A DNA stretch of 64,000 nucleotides from FEN-1350 sp964643355. GTDB taxonomy: Bacteria; Planctomycetota; Phycisphaerae; Sedimentisphaerales; Anaerohalosphaeraceae. Each line of letters begins with the position of its first letter. Within the stretch, counting starts at the first letter, position 1. The stretch spans positions 4,952-68,951 of the forward strand of contig CAZXPW010000021.1 in NCBI GenBank assembly GCA_964643355.1. Direction: 5' to 3'. Positions 1 through 8,329 of this stretch are shown here, one piece after another. A program made the position numbers and the translations under genes. The notes beneath the pieces are model-generated. The model saw only the letters and a list, made by a program, of their open reading frames with translations, searched no databases and had not been told where the DNA came from.

Positions 1-809
1 AATGATTCATAATAGACATCCATTCGCCCCCGGTCCCGCGTTTGCGTCCAAGCCCGGGGAAACGACAAGAGAAGAATGGGATTTTCCCCAAAGGCAACAG
101 CAGGCCGAGACCCTCGCAAGGAAGATACATATTCCCTCACCGCACGAGGTTGACCGGCTTTCAATGCGCCAAACGGATCGCCGGCGTCGTTTGTTTGCGA
201 GGGTTGTGTTTGGATCGCCGGAGATGGAGACTGAAATGAATACCCCTCAATGGGTATTTCGTATCGCTGGGAAATCAGGGAGGCCACCAATCGTTGATGG
301 TCCTTCCAGCTGCCCGCCAATACCAGACGAGACGGCCGATACCGATCGATCAACTCCGACAGATATTCGATCAGCTCGATGGTTTCCTGCAACTCCGCCG
401 CCGAGCCCAGATAGCACATTTCCGGAAGAAAATGCCACAGCGATATCCCCTCGAACCGCAGCCATTCCCGAAGAGGCCGGCCGCTGATGGGCGTTCGGGA
501 AAGGGTATCCATTTGGCGGATCCATCGCAGATGGATATCCCGCTGTCGCTTTCGCACAGGCAGAAATCCGAACCGGCCGGACTGATCGAGAATACCGGCA
601 TGATTCATGCCCTGGAACGACGGAACCGTTGAAACAGCCGTCGAGGTCGCATTATACCGATAGAAATAATGCCACCGATACGGACTGGTCAGTCGTTCAT
701 CGGCCGTCCACAGGACCTCCAGCAAACCGCACCGGCGGGATCCGGATGAATCCGGGACACTGGATTGCGTCGGACTTGCAACTTGATTCAGGATTTCAAG
801 CGATTTCAT
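1..809 (-). CDS. Partial surface-carbohydrate biosynthesis protein (N-terminal part)
   Basis: An open frame runs leftward from ATG at 809 to the window edge with no stop, giving at least 269 residues, so the C-terminus is missing. A TTG two codons upstream (815) is an alternative start; AGGA precedes both. It begins 23 bases after the amidotransferase gene and is the last visible gene of that operon. Residues near 125-135 (FEGISLW) and the pattern after it resemble the N-terminal half of the TPR-tailed protein at 24941-26743 (YEGTCVW), so the two probably belong to the same loosely defined family of surface polysaccharide enzymes. No catalytic motif is visible in the part present. A glycosyltransferase role is inference from context. 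Confidence 0.6.
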   Translation of the reverse strand, partial: MKSLEILNQVASPTQSSVPDSSGSRRCGLLEVLWTADERLTSPYRWHYFYRYNATSTAVSTVPSFQGMNHAGILDQSGRFGFLPVRKRQRDIHLRWIRQMDTLSRTPISGRPLREWLRFEGISLWHFLPEMCYLGSAAELQETIELIEYLSELIDRYRPSRLVLAGSWKDHQRLVASLISQRYEIPIEGYSFQSPSPAIQTQPSQTNDAGDPFGALKAGQPRAVREYVSSLRGSRPAVAFGENPILLLSFPRAWTQTRDRGRMDVYYES

Positions 810-832
810 TGACAACCCGTTCCTACGACGGT

Positions 833-2041
833 TCAAGAAACGCGGTTCCGCAGGATCCACTGATCGCCGTCCTTCTTCCACAGATGTGGCGAGCGGAACT
901 GATCGCACAATTCCAGAAAGCGTTCGGGTTTCATCCCGATGTGGTCCATGACCTCCTGAAAATACTTTTTGGGAAATTCGCCATCGAATCGATTCACCAG
1001 AGCCACGCCTTCTTCTCGCGTCAAGTGACGGGTGCGGATCTCATGCGAAGCGTCGTAGGTGGCGCGTCCGATCCCGAATTTGATATAGGTGGTGTAATAA
1101 TGGAATCCGTCGATGCGGTCATCGAGACTGGAATATTTGGTGAAAGTGCCTTCGGTGCGGACCGGATTGGCCTGAAATCCGGTATGCTCGACGGCATAGT
1201 AATAGGCCTCCTGCGGGGTCCACTTGAGATAATAACCAAGATAATGGACTTCGACTTTTTCCCCTTCGAATTCCTCCGCCTGGGCGGGCAGGTAGGTCAG
1301 GATATCGTTGAGCGTCAACTTGTATTCGTCCATCAACTGCGGAACGGGAACTCCCGATATCGTCAATTCGTTCAGATTCCTCATCGTATGATACGATTTG
1401 TCCCGCAGTGAGGCCGCATTGTCGGAAATCGGGTTGCCGTATTCGGCCTCGTTCTCGCCATAGAACACCAACGGCGTCTTGTAGCGCAACGCAATCTTGG
1501 GGGCCAGGTTCTTCTGGCCCAGAATAAACGGCTGAAATGGATGCAGCAGATTTTCAATCGCCAAACGAGTCAACAACGCATGAACCCTCGCGTTGTAGTT
1601 GAAGGACACATTGTCAAATCCCCCCACATACAGCCAGTTGCGGAAATTCTTCAAGCCGATATCCGTATAGAGGATCGGCGGCCAGGTCACCGTCAGCGGG
1701 TGCATGCCATACTTGTACTTGAGCAGATGAGAGGCATACACGCTGTCCTTGCCGCCGCTGCCCGGAACGATACAATCGTAATGTCCGTCGTTGCGGCGAT
1801 AGCGATCCAGCAATTGGAGCAATTGTTCTTCCCGTTGTTTCCAGTCGATCCGCTCCTTCTGTTCGGCGTAACGGCAGGCGTCGCAAATCCCCTCGTCGTC
1901 AATATGCAGAGTGCGGTGCCGTTGGTCACGGGTATGTTTGAATTCGACCGAGGAACAGGGGCGTTGATTGCTCATCACGCAACGACGGCAAAAACGCACC
2001 TCCGGCGGAAGTCCGAATCGGGTTTGAAGCTGTTCAGGCAA
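833..2041 (-). CDS. N-acetyl sugar amidotransferase (WbuX/WbpG/PseA family)
   Basis: This 402-residue protein is a PP-loop ATP pyrophosphatase of the family that turns an N-acetyl group on a nucleotide sugar or nonulosonic acid into an acetamidino group, using ammonia from a HisH/HisF-like pair. Visible features are a cysteine pair at 18/21, another at 53/56 (likely a metal site) and the PP-loop SGGKDS at 95-100. The start is TTG at 2041, with GGAGAG six bases upstream. It overlaps the hisH-like gene by 8 bases and the hisF-like gene follows the same pattern, which is the classic three-gene amidination set. In a legionaminate pathway the expected product is an acetamidino derivative. The exact substrate cannot be read from sequence. 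Confidence 0.88.
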   Translation of the reverse strand: MPEQLQTRFGLPPEVRFCRRCVMSNQRPCSSVEFKHTRDQRHRTLHIDDEGICDACRYAEQKERIDWKQREEQLLQLLDRYRRNDGHYDCIVPGSGGKDSVYASHLLKYKYGMHPLTVTWPPILYTDIGLKNFRNWLYVGGFDNVSFNYNARVHALLTRLAIENLLHPFQPFILGQKNLAPKIALRYKTPLVFYGENEAEYGNPISDNAASLRDKSYHTMRNLNELTISGVPVPQLMDEYKLTLNDILTYLPAQAEEFEGEKVEVHYLGYYLKWTPQEAYYYAVEHTGFQANPVRTEGTFTKYSSLDDRIDGFHYYTTYIKFGIGRATYDASHEIRTRHLTREEGVALVNRFDGEFPKKYFQEVMDHIGMKPERFLELCDQFRSPHLWKKDGDQWILRNRVS

Positions 2042-2723
2042 GACATTCTCTCCGTATCAACTCAAGCTTATCGTAAAAAGTGCGGTAGATCCGAATCCCA
2101 CCGGGCCCGCTTTTCTCGGGATGAAATTGGCAGCCGAAAATATTTCCCTCCTGAATCACGGACGCAAATTCGATCTGTCCATACCGGCTCACCGCCAGAA
2201 TCACGGAGGAATCGCGCGGAACGACATAAAAGGAATGCACAAAATACATCTCGGTTTGTCCGCATAATCCCTCCAGAATGGAATTCGTCCACCCCACCGT
2301 CGAAGAAACGGACAGGAGTCGATTCCATCCAACCTGAGGAACCTTCAAGCTTCGTCCGTCGTCATCCCTCGGACATTCAAACCGAACGACGCGACCCTCA
2401 AGCAGATTCAAACCCTCATGAAGGCCGAACTCCTCGCTTTCGGTCATCAACAGTTGCATGCCCAGACAGATTCCCAGAATGGGTTTGCCTCGCCGCGCTA
2501 TCCGGCGAAGAACCTCGACCAGTTCCAGCCGACGCAACGATTCCATGGCGTCGCCAAATGCCCCCACCCCCGGCAGAATGACGCCATCGGCTGATTGAAT
2601 GACTCCCGGATTGCTTGTAATGACGGCCTCCAGTCCCACGGATTGACAAGCCCGCTGTACGCTGCAGACATTCCCCATTCGGTAATCGACGATGGCCACA
2701 AAAGGGTGTAGGGGTTCAGACAC
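2034..2723 (-). CDS. hisH: HisH-like glutamine amidotransferase subunit for sugar amidination
   Basis: This is a class I glutaminase of 229 residues that releases ammonia from glutamine for its HisF-like partner. The nucleophile is Cys86 in GICLGMQ, the oxyanion-strand motif PGVGAFG lies at 51-57, and the His201/Glu203 pair sits in FHPEKSG, so the triad is intact. The start is GTG at 2723. It overlaps the hisF-like gene by 8 bases and the amidotransferase by 8 bases, so translation of the three is coupled. No other histidine genes are nearby. Its partner has lost a cyclase residue, so the role is taken to be nitrogen supply for the sugar amidotransferase rather than histidine synthesis. Confidence 0.85.
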   Translation of the reverse strand: MSEPLHPFVAIVDYRMGNVCSVQRACQSVGLEAVITSNPGVIQSADGVILPGVGAFGDAMESLRRLELVEVLRRIARRGKPILGICLGMQLLMTESEEFGLHEGLNLLEGRVVRFECPRDDDGRSLKVPQVGWNRLLSVSSTVGWTNSILEGLCGQTEMYFVHSFYVVPRDSSVILAVSRYGQIEFASVIQEGNIFGCQFHPEKSGPGGIRIYRTFYDKLELIRRECLA

Positions 2724-3594
2724 CGATCGCCTCCTTCAGGGAAAACCGACGGCACGATATTCCCCGTTCCCGTAATCCGGCCTTCAGGTCGGGAAGGGAT
2801 ACCGGCTGGATCCGGGAAAACTTACGGCCGCTTTTGAGGTATTCCAGATTCCCCTCTGCGCTGAAATCATCGTCTTCAAAACACCGATCGACGGCGGCAT
2901 AGTGCAGGATCGACGCAAGCGCAACGGCATCCGCTTGTCCGGCGCCAATCACCTCGGCTACATGCTCGGCACGGCCCGCTCCTCCGCAGGCGATAACGGG
3001 AATCGGTACCGATGCGGCCACGCGGTGAACCAAATCAAGGTCGAATCCGTCTCCCGTACCCTCCTGATTGATCGAAGTTAGGAGAATTTCTCCGGCGCCG
3101 AGTTCGCACACCCGTTGGGCCCACCCGAACACCTCAACGCCGGTACTTTCGCGCCCGTTGTCCGTATAAGCTTCGTAGTCGCCGTTCTCGTGTCGAATGG
3201 CTTCGATGGAAACGACAATGGTCGAAGACCCGAACGCCCGCGCCGCCTCACGGATCAGATCCGGATTGCGGATGGCCATGGTGTTGATCGAAACTTTGTC
3301 GGCCCCGGCCCGCAACAGGGAACGAATATCCTCAAGCGAACGAACCCCTCCGCCGACCGTCAGCGGGATGAAGATGTCCCGGCTGGTCTGTTCCACGACC
3401 TTCAGTAAACTATTTCGCCCGTAGAGACTGGCCACCACATCCATGTAGATCAGCTCGTCAGCCCCGGATTCGTAATAATGTCGCGCGAAACGATGGGGCT
3501 TGCCCAGCACGCGCAGACCCTCCAGGTGAATCCCCTTGACCAGATTCGGGCCTTTGATATCCAAACGGGGAATAATCCGAATCCCGGGTTTCAT
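2716..3594 (-). CDS. hisF: HisF-like subunit of sugar amidination complex
   Basis: This TIM-barrel protein of 292 residues is homologous to imidazole glycerol phosphate synthase HisF. The start at 3594 forms an ATGA overlap with the cytidylyltransferase gene and gives the family-typical opening (IIPRLDIKG). The first catalytic Asp is kept (Asp12), and the GAGEILLTSI and GGAG phosphate-loop segments are present. The second cyclase Asp (Asp130 in the Thermotoga enzyme) aligns with Gly157. The protein is also about 40 residues longer than usual at the C-terminus. These changes fit a member specialised for passing ammonia to the neighbouring amidotransferase, as in WbuY/WbuZ-type sets. Calling it a histidine enzyme would be misleading. 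Confidence 0.83.
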   Translation of the reverse strand: MKPGIRIIPRLDIKGPNLVKGIHLEGLRVLGKPHRFARHYYESGADELIYMDVVASLYGRNSLLKVVEQTSRDIFIPLTVGGGVRSLEDIRSLLRAGADKVSINTMAIRNPDLIREAARAFGSSTIVVSIEAIRHENGDYEAYTDNGRESTGVEVFGWAQRVCELGAGEILLTSINQEGTGDGFDLDLVHRVAASVPIPVIACGGAGRAEHVAEVIGAGQADAVALASILHYAAVDRCFEDDDFSAEGNLEYLKSGRKFSRIQPVSLPDLKAGLRERGISCRRFSLKEAIGV

Positions 3595-4307
3595 CGGAAC
3601 TCCGAACAAGAACAATTGCGTTGAATCAGAAACTCGGCCATCTGAAAATCCAGAAGAGTATCGATATCAATCGATCTTTCCGAGGGCATGATATACGCGT
3701 AGGTACGATCCCCGTGGAATCCATGACATTGTCGGAAATAGTCCGTCTTGGCCACATAAATCGCCCCATTCAATCGATAATAGACGGGCAAATTCTGACG
3801 GTTGTCCGCGGATCGGAAAGAGAGAAAATTCTTCATCTGTCCATTTGGTCCCAAAAGATTGGACCACAGCGGAGAATGCTCACAGGGACAGACCGAAACA
3901 ACGGCATCCGCCTGACACTCCTCCAACCGTCGAAGGGCTGCTTGGATATCTCCGTCATCCCGCAGAGGCGAGGTCGGCTGCAGCAGGATGACCAGATCAT
4001 ACGATCGATCGTGTTCCCGGCACCAATCGAGGGTATGAAGAATAACCTCCACAACTTTGGCGTCATCCGTTGCCAGGTTCGCCGGCCGAAGGAAGGGAAC
4101 CTCCGCATTCCATCGCAAGGCAGTCTCGGCAATCTCGGCATCCTCCGTGGAAACGATGACTCGATCGATCCAGGAACATCGGCGGGCCTGTTCAATCGTC
4201 CAGGCGATCAGCGGCTTGTCGGCCAGGGGGCGGATATTTTTGCCCGGCACACCCTTGCTGCCACCGCGAGCGGGAATAACGGCCAGAATGGTCTTACCGT
4301 TGAACAT
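3591..4307 (-). CDS. legF: CMP-nonulosonate cytidylyltransferase (NeuA/LegF type)
   Basis: This 238-residue enzyme activates a nonulosonic acid with CTP to the CMP-sugar donor. The N-terminal signature AVIPARGGSKGVPGKN (from about residue 8) is the nucleotide-binding loop of the acylneuraminate cytidylyltransferase family, and LLQPTSPLR lies further in. The start at 4307 was chosen because it places this signature at the N-terminus; the frame extends further upstream into the neighbouring gene. It overlaps the nucleotidyltransferase gene by 14 bases and lies directly downstream of the NeuB-type synthase region. The LegF label follows from the legionaminate-type gene set. A pseudaminate or sialate enzyme cannot be fully excluded from this gene alone. 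Confidence 0.88.
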   Translation of the reverse strand: MFNGKTILAVIPARGGSKGVPGKNIRPLADKPLIAWTIEQARRCSWIDRVIVSTEDAEIAETALRWNAEVPFLRPANLATDDAKVVEVILHTLDWCREHDRSYDLVILLQPTSPLRDDGDIQAALRRLEECQADAVVSVCPCEHSPLWSNLLGPNGQMKNFLSFRSADNRQNLPVYYRLNGAIYVAKTDYFRQCHGFHGDRTYAYIMPSERSIDIDTLLDFQMAEFLIQRNCSCSEFR

Positions 4308-5379
4308 CGCCCCCGTATCCCTGAAAGACCTTGATCGCATTGCGATACACTTCCCACTGCCCGACATCAATCCAATCGTCTTCCCCGATGGGGTACACGC
4401 CCACCTTGGAGCCGTTCTGCTTTGCGGCGACAATCAGATCCGTAAAATCGAAATACCGCTCCGGCGGAATCCATCGCAAAACCGGATCGTTCACCACATA
4501 CAAACCGATATTCACCAGAAGATCGTATTCCGGCTTTTCCCGCAATCGAATCAAGGTCCCGTCGTTTTCAATTTCGCAAAGTCCATAGGGAATCGGATAT
4601 CGTTTCAAGGAAGCGACAATCGTGATCTCGTTCCGTCGGGTCTGATGGTAATCAAACAAATCCGCCAAATCCGAGTTGACGATGATGTCGCAGTTGGAGA
4701 CAAAAAAGGACCCTTTGATTTTCCCCTCCAACAACCGAAGCCCCCCGGCCGTCCCCAGGGGCTTGTCCTCCTCGATCCAGCGGATGCGATATTGGGGACT
4801 GGCCTCCTCGAAATAGGCCTTGAGAATCCGGGACTTGTGGTTGACGGACAAAAAGAATTTGTCCAGACCGTGCGCCAAAAACCGTTCGATCACCAGTTCG
4901 ATTACCGGCCGATCGTCAATCGGGACCAGGGGTTTGGGCAGAATCCGCGTGAAGGGGTCCATTCTCGTCCCCTTCCCTCCGGCCATAATGATCACGGGGA
5001 CATCCAGCTTGCGACGCGTGAAAGGGACGCCTTCTCGAAAAACCGTCTCCCACAACAACACTTCAACAACCCGCTCGTCGGAATCCACCACCGGAACCGA
5101 TTCAATCTTATGGGTTTGCATGAGGCGACGGACCTCGTCGGTCCGGCAGCCCGTTCGAATTCGGACCGCGTTGCGGGTATAGATCTCGGAAATATCCCGT
5201 TCGGCGGGATTTCCCTTCATCAGGTACCGACGAATATCGCCGTCGGTCACGGATCCCAGCAGCCGGCCCTGTTCGTCCACCACATATAAGGCCTGGCCCT
5301 CGACCTGATTGAGCCGTTTCATGGTATCGCGAACGGACAGCGAAATCGGGATCAGAAAATCGTTCGGGTTCGAAGTCAT
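4294..5379 (-). CDS. CBS-domain sugar-phosphate nucleotidyltransferase (PtmE-like)
   Basis: The 361-residue product has two CBS repeats (about residues 1-118) followed by a nucleotidyltransferase domain with GGKGTRM at 134-140 and LPKPLVPI just after. This layout matches Campylobacter PtmE, the glucosamine-1-phosphate guanylyltransferase that opens the GDP-sugar route to legionaminic acid. Nucleotide preference (GDP or otherwise) is inferred from that family and from the LegB-like dehydratase nearby. The start at 5379 forms an ATGA overlap with the synthase stop. The CBS pair may sense an adenine nucleotide, but no ligand evidence is visible. Confidence 0.82.
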   Translation of the reverse strand: MTSNPNDFLIPISLSVRDTMKRLNQVEGQALYVVDEQGRLLGSVTDGDIRRYLMKGNPAERDISEIYTRNAVRIRTGCRTDEVRRLMQTHKIESVPVVDSDERVVEVLLWETVFREGVPFTRRKLDVPVIIMAGGKGTRMDPFTRILPKPLVPIDDRPVIELVIERFLAHGLDKFFLSVNHKSRILKAYFEEASPQYRIRWIEEDKPLGTAGGLRLLEGKIKGSFFVSNCDIIVNSDLADLFDYHQTRRNEITIVASLKRYPIPYGLCEIENDGTLIRLREKPEYDLLVNIGLYVVNDPVLRWIPPERYFDFTDLIVAAKQNGSKVGVYPIGEDDWIDVGQWEVYRNAIKVFQGYGGDVQR

Positions 5380-6410
5380 TCGTCCTGGAAATCCTCCCAT
5401 CGCAAAACCTGGTCGCATTCAATCGCTCTGCCAGAACGCTTCCCGATTAATTCCTTCCATCGGGAAGGGCAAATCCCATCCCCCGGCCGTTTGAAGGTCA
5501 ACATCGACGGTTCAATCCTGGACCCTTCCGGGATCTTGCGGGCCGACACGACGCTTTTCCGGACCAGGCGCCGCATCGGACCTTCCGATTCGGCCGGCCG
5601 TTTAATCCCGTCCCCCCGGGCCTGTTCACAATGGCGAATCGCTTGAACCATCTCGCTCAATTGAAACGGTAAAAGGGACGCTTTGTGATCCGGACCACGC
5701 ATGTCCGAGTCCAGGGTGAAATGCTTCTCGACAATCTCCGCCCCCATGGCCACGGCGGCGATCGGCACTTCGATTCCAAGGGTATGATCCGAATATCCCA
5801 CCGGAAGACCAAACGCCGAACGCAGCGTTACCATCGCCTGAAGATTGACATCTTCATAACGGCAGGGGTAATCGGTGCAACAATGCAGAAGGGTCAATGA
5901 AGTCCCGGCTTTCGTCGAAGAACGAAATCCGGACCGAATCGTCTCGACGGCGGCGGCGACCTCGTCCAGAGTACTCATGCCGGTCGAGAGAATGATCGGT
6001 TTTCCCTTGGCCGAAAGGTATTCCAGAAACGGAAGATTGGTTACATCTCCGGAAGAGACTTTGAATCGACGAACAAGCGGCTCGATGCAATCGGCGCTTT
6101 CGAAATCGAACGGCGTCGATAGGAATTCGATGCCTGCCTGATCGCAATGGTCCTTCAGACGCCCGAAATGCTCCAGGGGGAGGGCCAGTTCGCGGAGCAT
6201 CTGTTGCTGAGTCTGAAGACCGTCACCGGTGTTGGCAATCTGGTAATCGGCCTTGGGCGCACCGGCCGTTACAAGCCGCTCAGGAAGAAAGGTCTGAAAC
6301 TTGACCCCATCGGCCCCTGCAGCCACGGCCGCGTCGATCAATCGCAGGGCCAGATCCACAGATCCATTGTGATTAACGCCCGCTTCGGCGATGATCTGGC
6401 ACCGTGTCAT
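5376..6410 (-). CDS. legI: N-acetylneuraminate/legionaminate synthase (NeuB/LegI family)
   Basis: This 344-residue enzyme condenses phosphoenolpyruvate with a six-carbon amino sugar to form a nine-carbon nonulosonic acid. The N-terminal TIM barrel opens with IAEAGVNHNG (7-16) and carries KFQTF (37-41), STPFD and EKHFTLD. The last 65 or so residues form the antifreeze-like SAF domain that closes the active site. It overlaps the epimerase gene by an ATGA junction and the next gene likewise, so the block 3.6-7.6 kb is translationally coupled. The substrate (a bacillosamine-derived or formylated sugar) is inferred from the other genes. Confidence 0.92.
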   Translation of the reverse strand: MTRCQIIAEAGVNHNGSVDLALRLIDAAVAAGADGVKFQTFLPERLVTAGAPKADYQIANTGDGLQTQQQMLRELALPLEHFGRLKDHCDQAGIEFLSTPFDFESADCIEPLVRRFKVSSGDVTNLPFLEYLSAKGKPIILSTGMSTLDEVAAAVETIRSGFRSSTKAGTSLTLLHCCTDYPCRYEDVNLQAMVTLRSAFGLPVGYSDHTLGIEVPIAAVAMGAEIVEKHFTLDSDMRGPDHKASLLPFQLSEMVQAIRHCEQARGDGIKRPAESEGPMRRLVRKSVVSARKIPEGSRIEPSMLTFKRPGDGICPSRWKELIGKRSGRAIECDQVLRWEDFQDE

Positions 6411-7570
6411 CGTTTCACCGCTTCCATGGTTTTTCGCATCAGTCGATCGTCGATCTCCGTATCGGCTATCCTATCTACCATCCGCAGGGCGGCTTGTCCA
6501 TTGCCAAATAGAAATTCCATTGTTCGCAGACCTTTCCGAAATTCGACGGAAAGAGCCCGTTCAATTCCGGCGACAATCTCGGCCTGCGTATAGCCCGTAT
6601 CGATGACGCTGGGATGGCGAATCCGGCCGAACTGGCGGTCTCCGACATTCACCGTGGGTATCCGAAACCACGGTGCTTCGAGAATTCCGCTGGAGGAGTT
6701 CCCGATCACCATTTCACAATGCCCCAGGAATCCGTAGTACCGACGGGAACCGAGCGATTCGATGTACCGAATATTCGGATTGTCTTTTGTATAACGGGCA
6801 ATCGTGTCGAGAATTTCGTCCCGTCCGCTGTCCATGTTCGGGGCCGTAACCACCCATTGAACGGAAAAGCGTCCAATAGCCGAAAGCAGATTCCGGATCT
6901 GGTCACCGGCCGGTAAGCGTCTCTCAAGCGTTACCGGATGATAGGTAACAATGGCGGCCGGGCGAGAGGGATCCAAATCCATCTCCAAAAACACCTCTTC
7001 GCGACTGACGGCCTTGAATTGTCGGATACGATCGATCGCCAGCGATCCGGTATTCTGAATCCGCCAGGACGACTCGCCCATGCGCAGAAGGTTTTCGGCA
7101 TAGGCCGAGCAGGTCACAAAATGCAGATGGGCGGCCTTGCTCACCATATGCCGAATCTGATCGTCAATGGCTGCAGGGGTGGTCTCCCCGCCCTGAATGT
7201 GGAGGATGGGCTTTCGAAACAGGATCGCACAATTTACGATACTGAGCAGCTCATAACGATCCCCCAGAACGCAGACCCAATCGAACGAATAGCGTTCAAA
7301 CAATCGAGCCACCTCCATCGTCGCGATCCCCAGCGATCGGGACAGGGTAGCCGGATCGGTTCCATTGAGCAAATAGTCAAAACAATCGGTAATCGCCACG
7401 CCGTCGTCCCGAATCTCGCCAATCGTCCGGCCTGATTCGATCGCCAGGTGGCCTCCCCCAGCAAAGACAATCGCATCGGTACGGGGATCCTGTTGTAGCG
7501 CGTTAATCAACGGATGCAGCAAACCGTATTCCGCCCGCGAAGCCGTAAAGATCGCCACCGTCTTTTTCAA
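6407..7570 (-). CDS. legG: Hydrolysing UDP/GDP-sugar 2-epimerase (NeuC/LegG family)
   Basis: This 387-residue GT-B fold epimerase removes the nucleotide and inverts C2 to give the free mannosamine-type sugar that the NeuB-type synthase uses. Visible motifs are SRAEYG at 11-16, GDRYE at 103-107, HIQGGE at 124-129 and the nucleotide-binding GNSSSGILEAP near 295. The start is TTG at 7570, overlapping the formyltransferase stop as TTGA. No ATG gives a complete first strand (KKTVAIFTASRAEYG), so the TTG is accepted. Order and coupling place it in the nonulosonate pathway. Confidence 0.9.
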   Translation of the reverse strand: MKKTVAIFTASRAEYGLLHPLINALQQDPRTDAIVFAGGGHLAIESGRTIGEIRDDGVAITDCFDYLLNGTDPATLSRSLGIATMEVARLFERYSFDWVCVLGDRYELLSIVNCAILFRKPILHIQGGETTPAAIDDQIRHMVSKAAHLHFVTCSAYAENLLRMGESSWRIQNTGSLAIDRIRQFKAVSREEVFLEMDLDPSRPAAIVTYHPVTLERRLPAGDQIRNLLSAIGRFSVQWVVTAPNMDSGRDEILDTIARYTKDNPNIRYIESLGSRRYYGFLGHCEMVIGNSSSGILEAPWFRIPTVNVGDRQFGRIRHPSVIDTGYTQAEIVAGIERALSVEFRKGLRTMEFLFGNGQAALRMVDRIADTEIDDRLMRKTMEAVKR

Positions 7571-8325
7571 GGCACCACCGTCTTTGTGGCTTCAAGGCCG
7601 GCTTGCGCCGGATTGTCTTGTCGAATCGGGGTCGTTCCCATTGGCAAGGTCGTCAAACGCTCCGGGGAATATTCGAATGTATGTCCCATCCACTCCAAAT
7701 AGGCCCCCGGCATTCCGGGATAGGTGGTTGCGCGGATCCGCCGATCGATTTCTTCCTTCGTCATCCGGAACTCCAATCGGCACAAGTCTTCCAGTTGCCG
7801 TCGCGTGAAAGGACGCCGTTTCCAGACTTCGTCGCAAACGGGTAATTCGTCTTTTCTCAGGACCGCTTCGATAACCTCCTCAAATAGCAACGATAGGTGT
7901 GCGTAGGCCTTTTCGGTCAGAGAAAAAACCGTTTCGCAAGGTTCGATTGCGAATCTCCGCACGCCGAGGATGCGACCGGAATCCACTGTCCGTTCCATGA
8001 TATGCGCGGTCACCCCGTATTCATGGGCCCCTTCATAGAGAGCAAAGTTTGTGCATCCAATGCCGGGATATTCGGGTGGGCCGGGATGAAAATTGATCGC
8101 CCATTTTTTTGTCTGTTGAAGAATCCGATCCGGGATTACCCAGGGAGATATGTAAGAAACAGTCAGGTCCGCCTCCATCGCATATGTTTGACTCGGAAAC
8201 GGATCGTTTCTCTGACCACTACATCGGACAATCCGGCAACCGAATCGATCCAGGGTGGCAAGGACTCGATCGAGTCCGGGCTTGGGTTTGGCAAAGAGCA
8301 AAACGGTTTTTTGTCCGGCGAGCAT
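7567..8325 (-). CDS. Sugar N-formyltransferase (FMT-fold)
   Basis: This 252-residue protein has the formyltransferase fold of methionyl-tRNA and purine formyltransferases. All three catalytic residues are visible: Asn78 and His80 in INFHPGP and Asp115 in VDSGRIL. The loop after His80 (PPEYPG) differs from the SLLP loop of methionyl-tRNA formyltransferase, and the size suits a sugar N-formyltransferase. It sits between the 2-epimerase and the LegB-like dehydratase. No LegH-type acetyltransferase is present in the window, so this enzyme may acylate the 4-amino sugar with a formyl group from N10-formyltetrahydrofolate. That placement is inference. Confidence 0.82.
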   Translation of the reverse strand: MLAGQKTVLLFAKPKPGLDRVLATLDRFGCRIVRCSGQRNDPFPSQTYAMEADLTVSYISPWVIPDRILQQTKKWAINFHPGPPEYPGIGCTNFALYEGAHEYGVTAHIMERTVDSGRILGVRRFAIEPCETVFSLTEKAYAHLSLLFEEVIEAVLRKDELPVCDEVWKRRPFTRRQLEDLCRLEFRMTKEEIDRRIRATTYPGMPGAYLEWMGHTFEYSPERLTTLPMGTTPIRQDNPAQAGLEATKTVVP

Positions 8326-8329
8326 GGAA

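Noticed and set aside
2034..3594. Histidine biosynthesis genes hisH and hisF
   Set aside because: No other his genes are near, the HisF homologue lacks the second catalytic Asp, and both are coupled to an N-acetyl-sugar amidotransferase in a nonulosonate operon.
4057..5289. Plus-strand frame of about 410 codons across the glycan genes
   Set aside because: It spans the boundary of two well-identified minus-strand genes and resembles no protein family.
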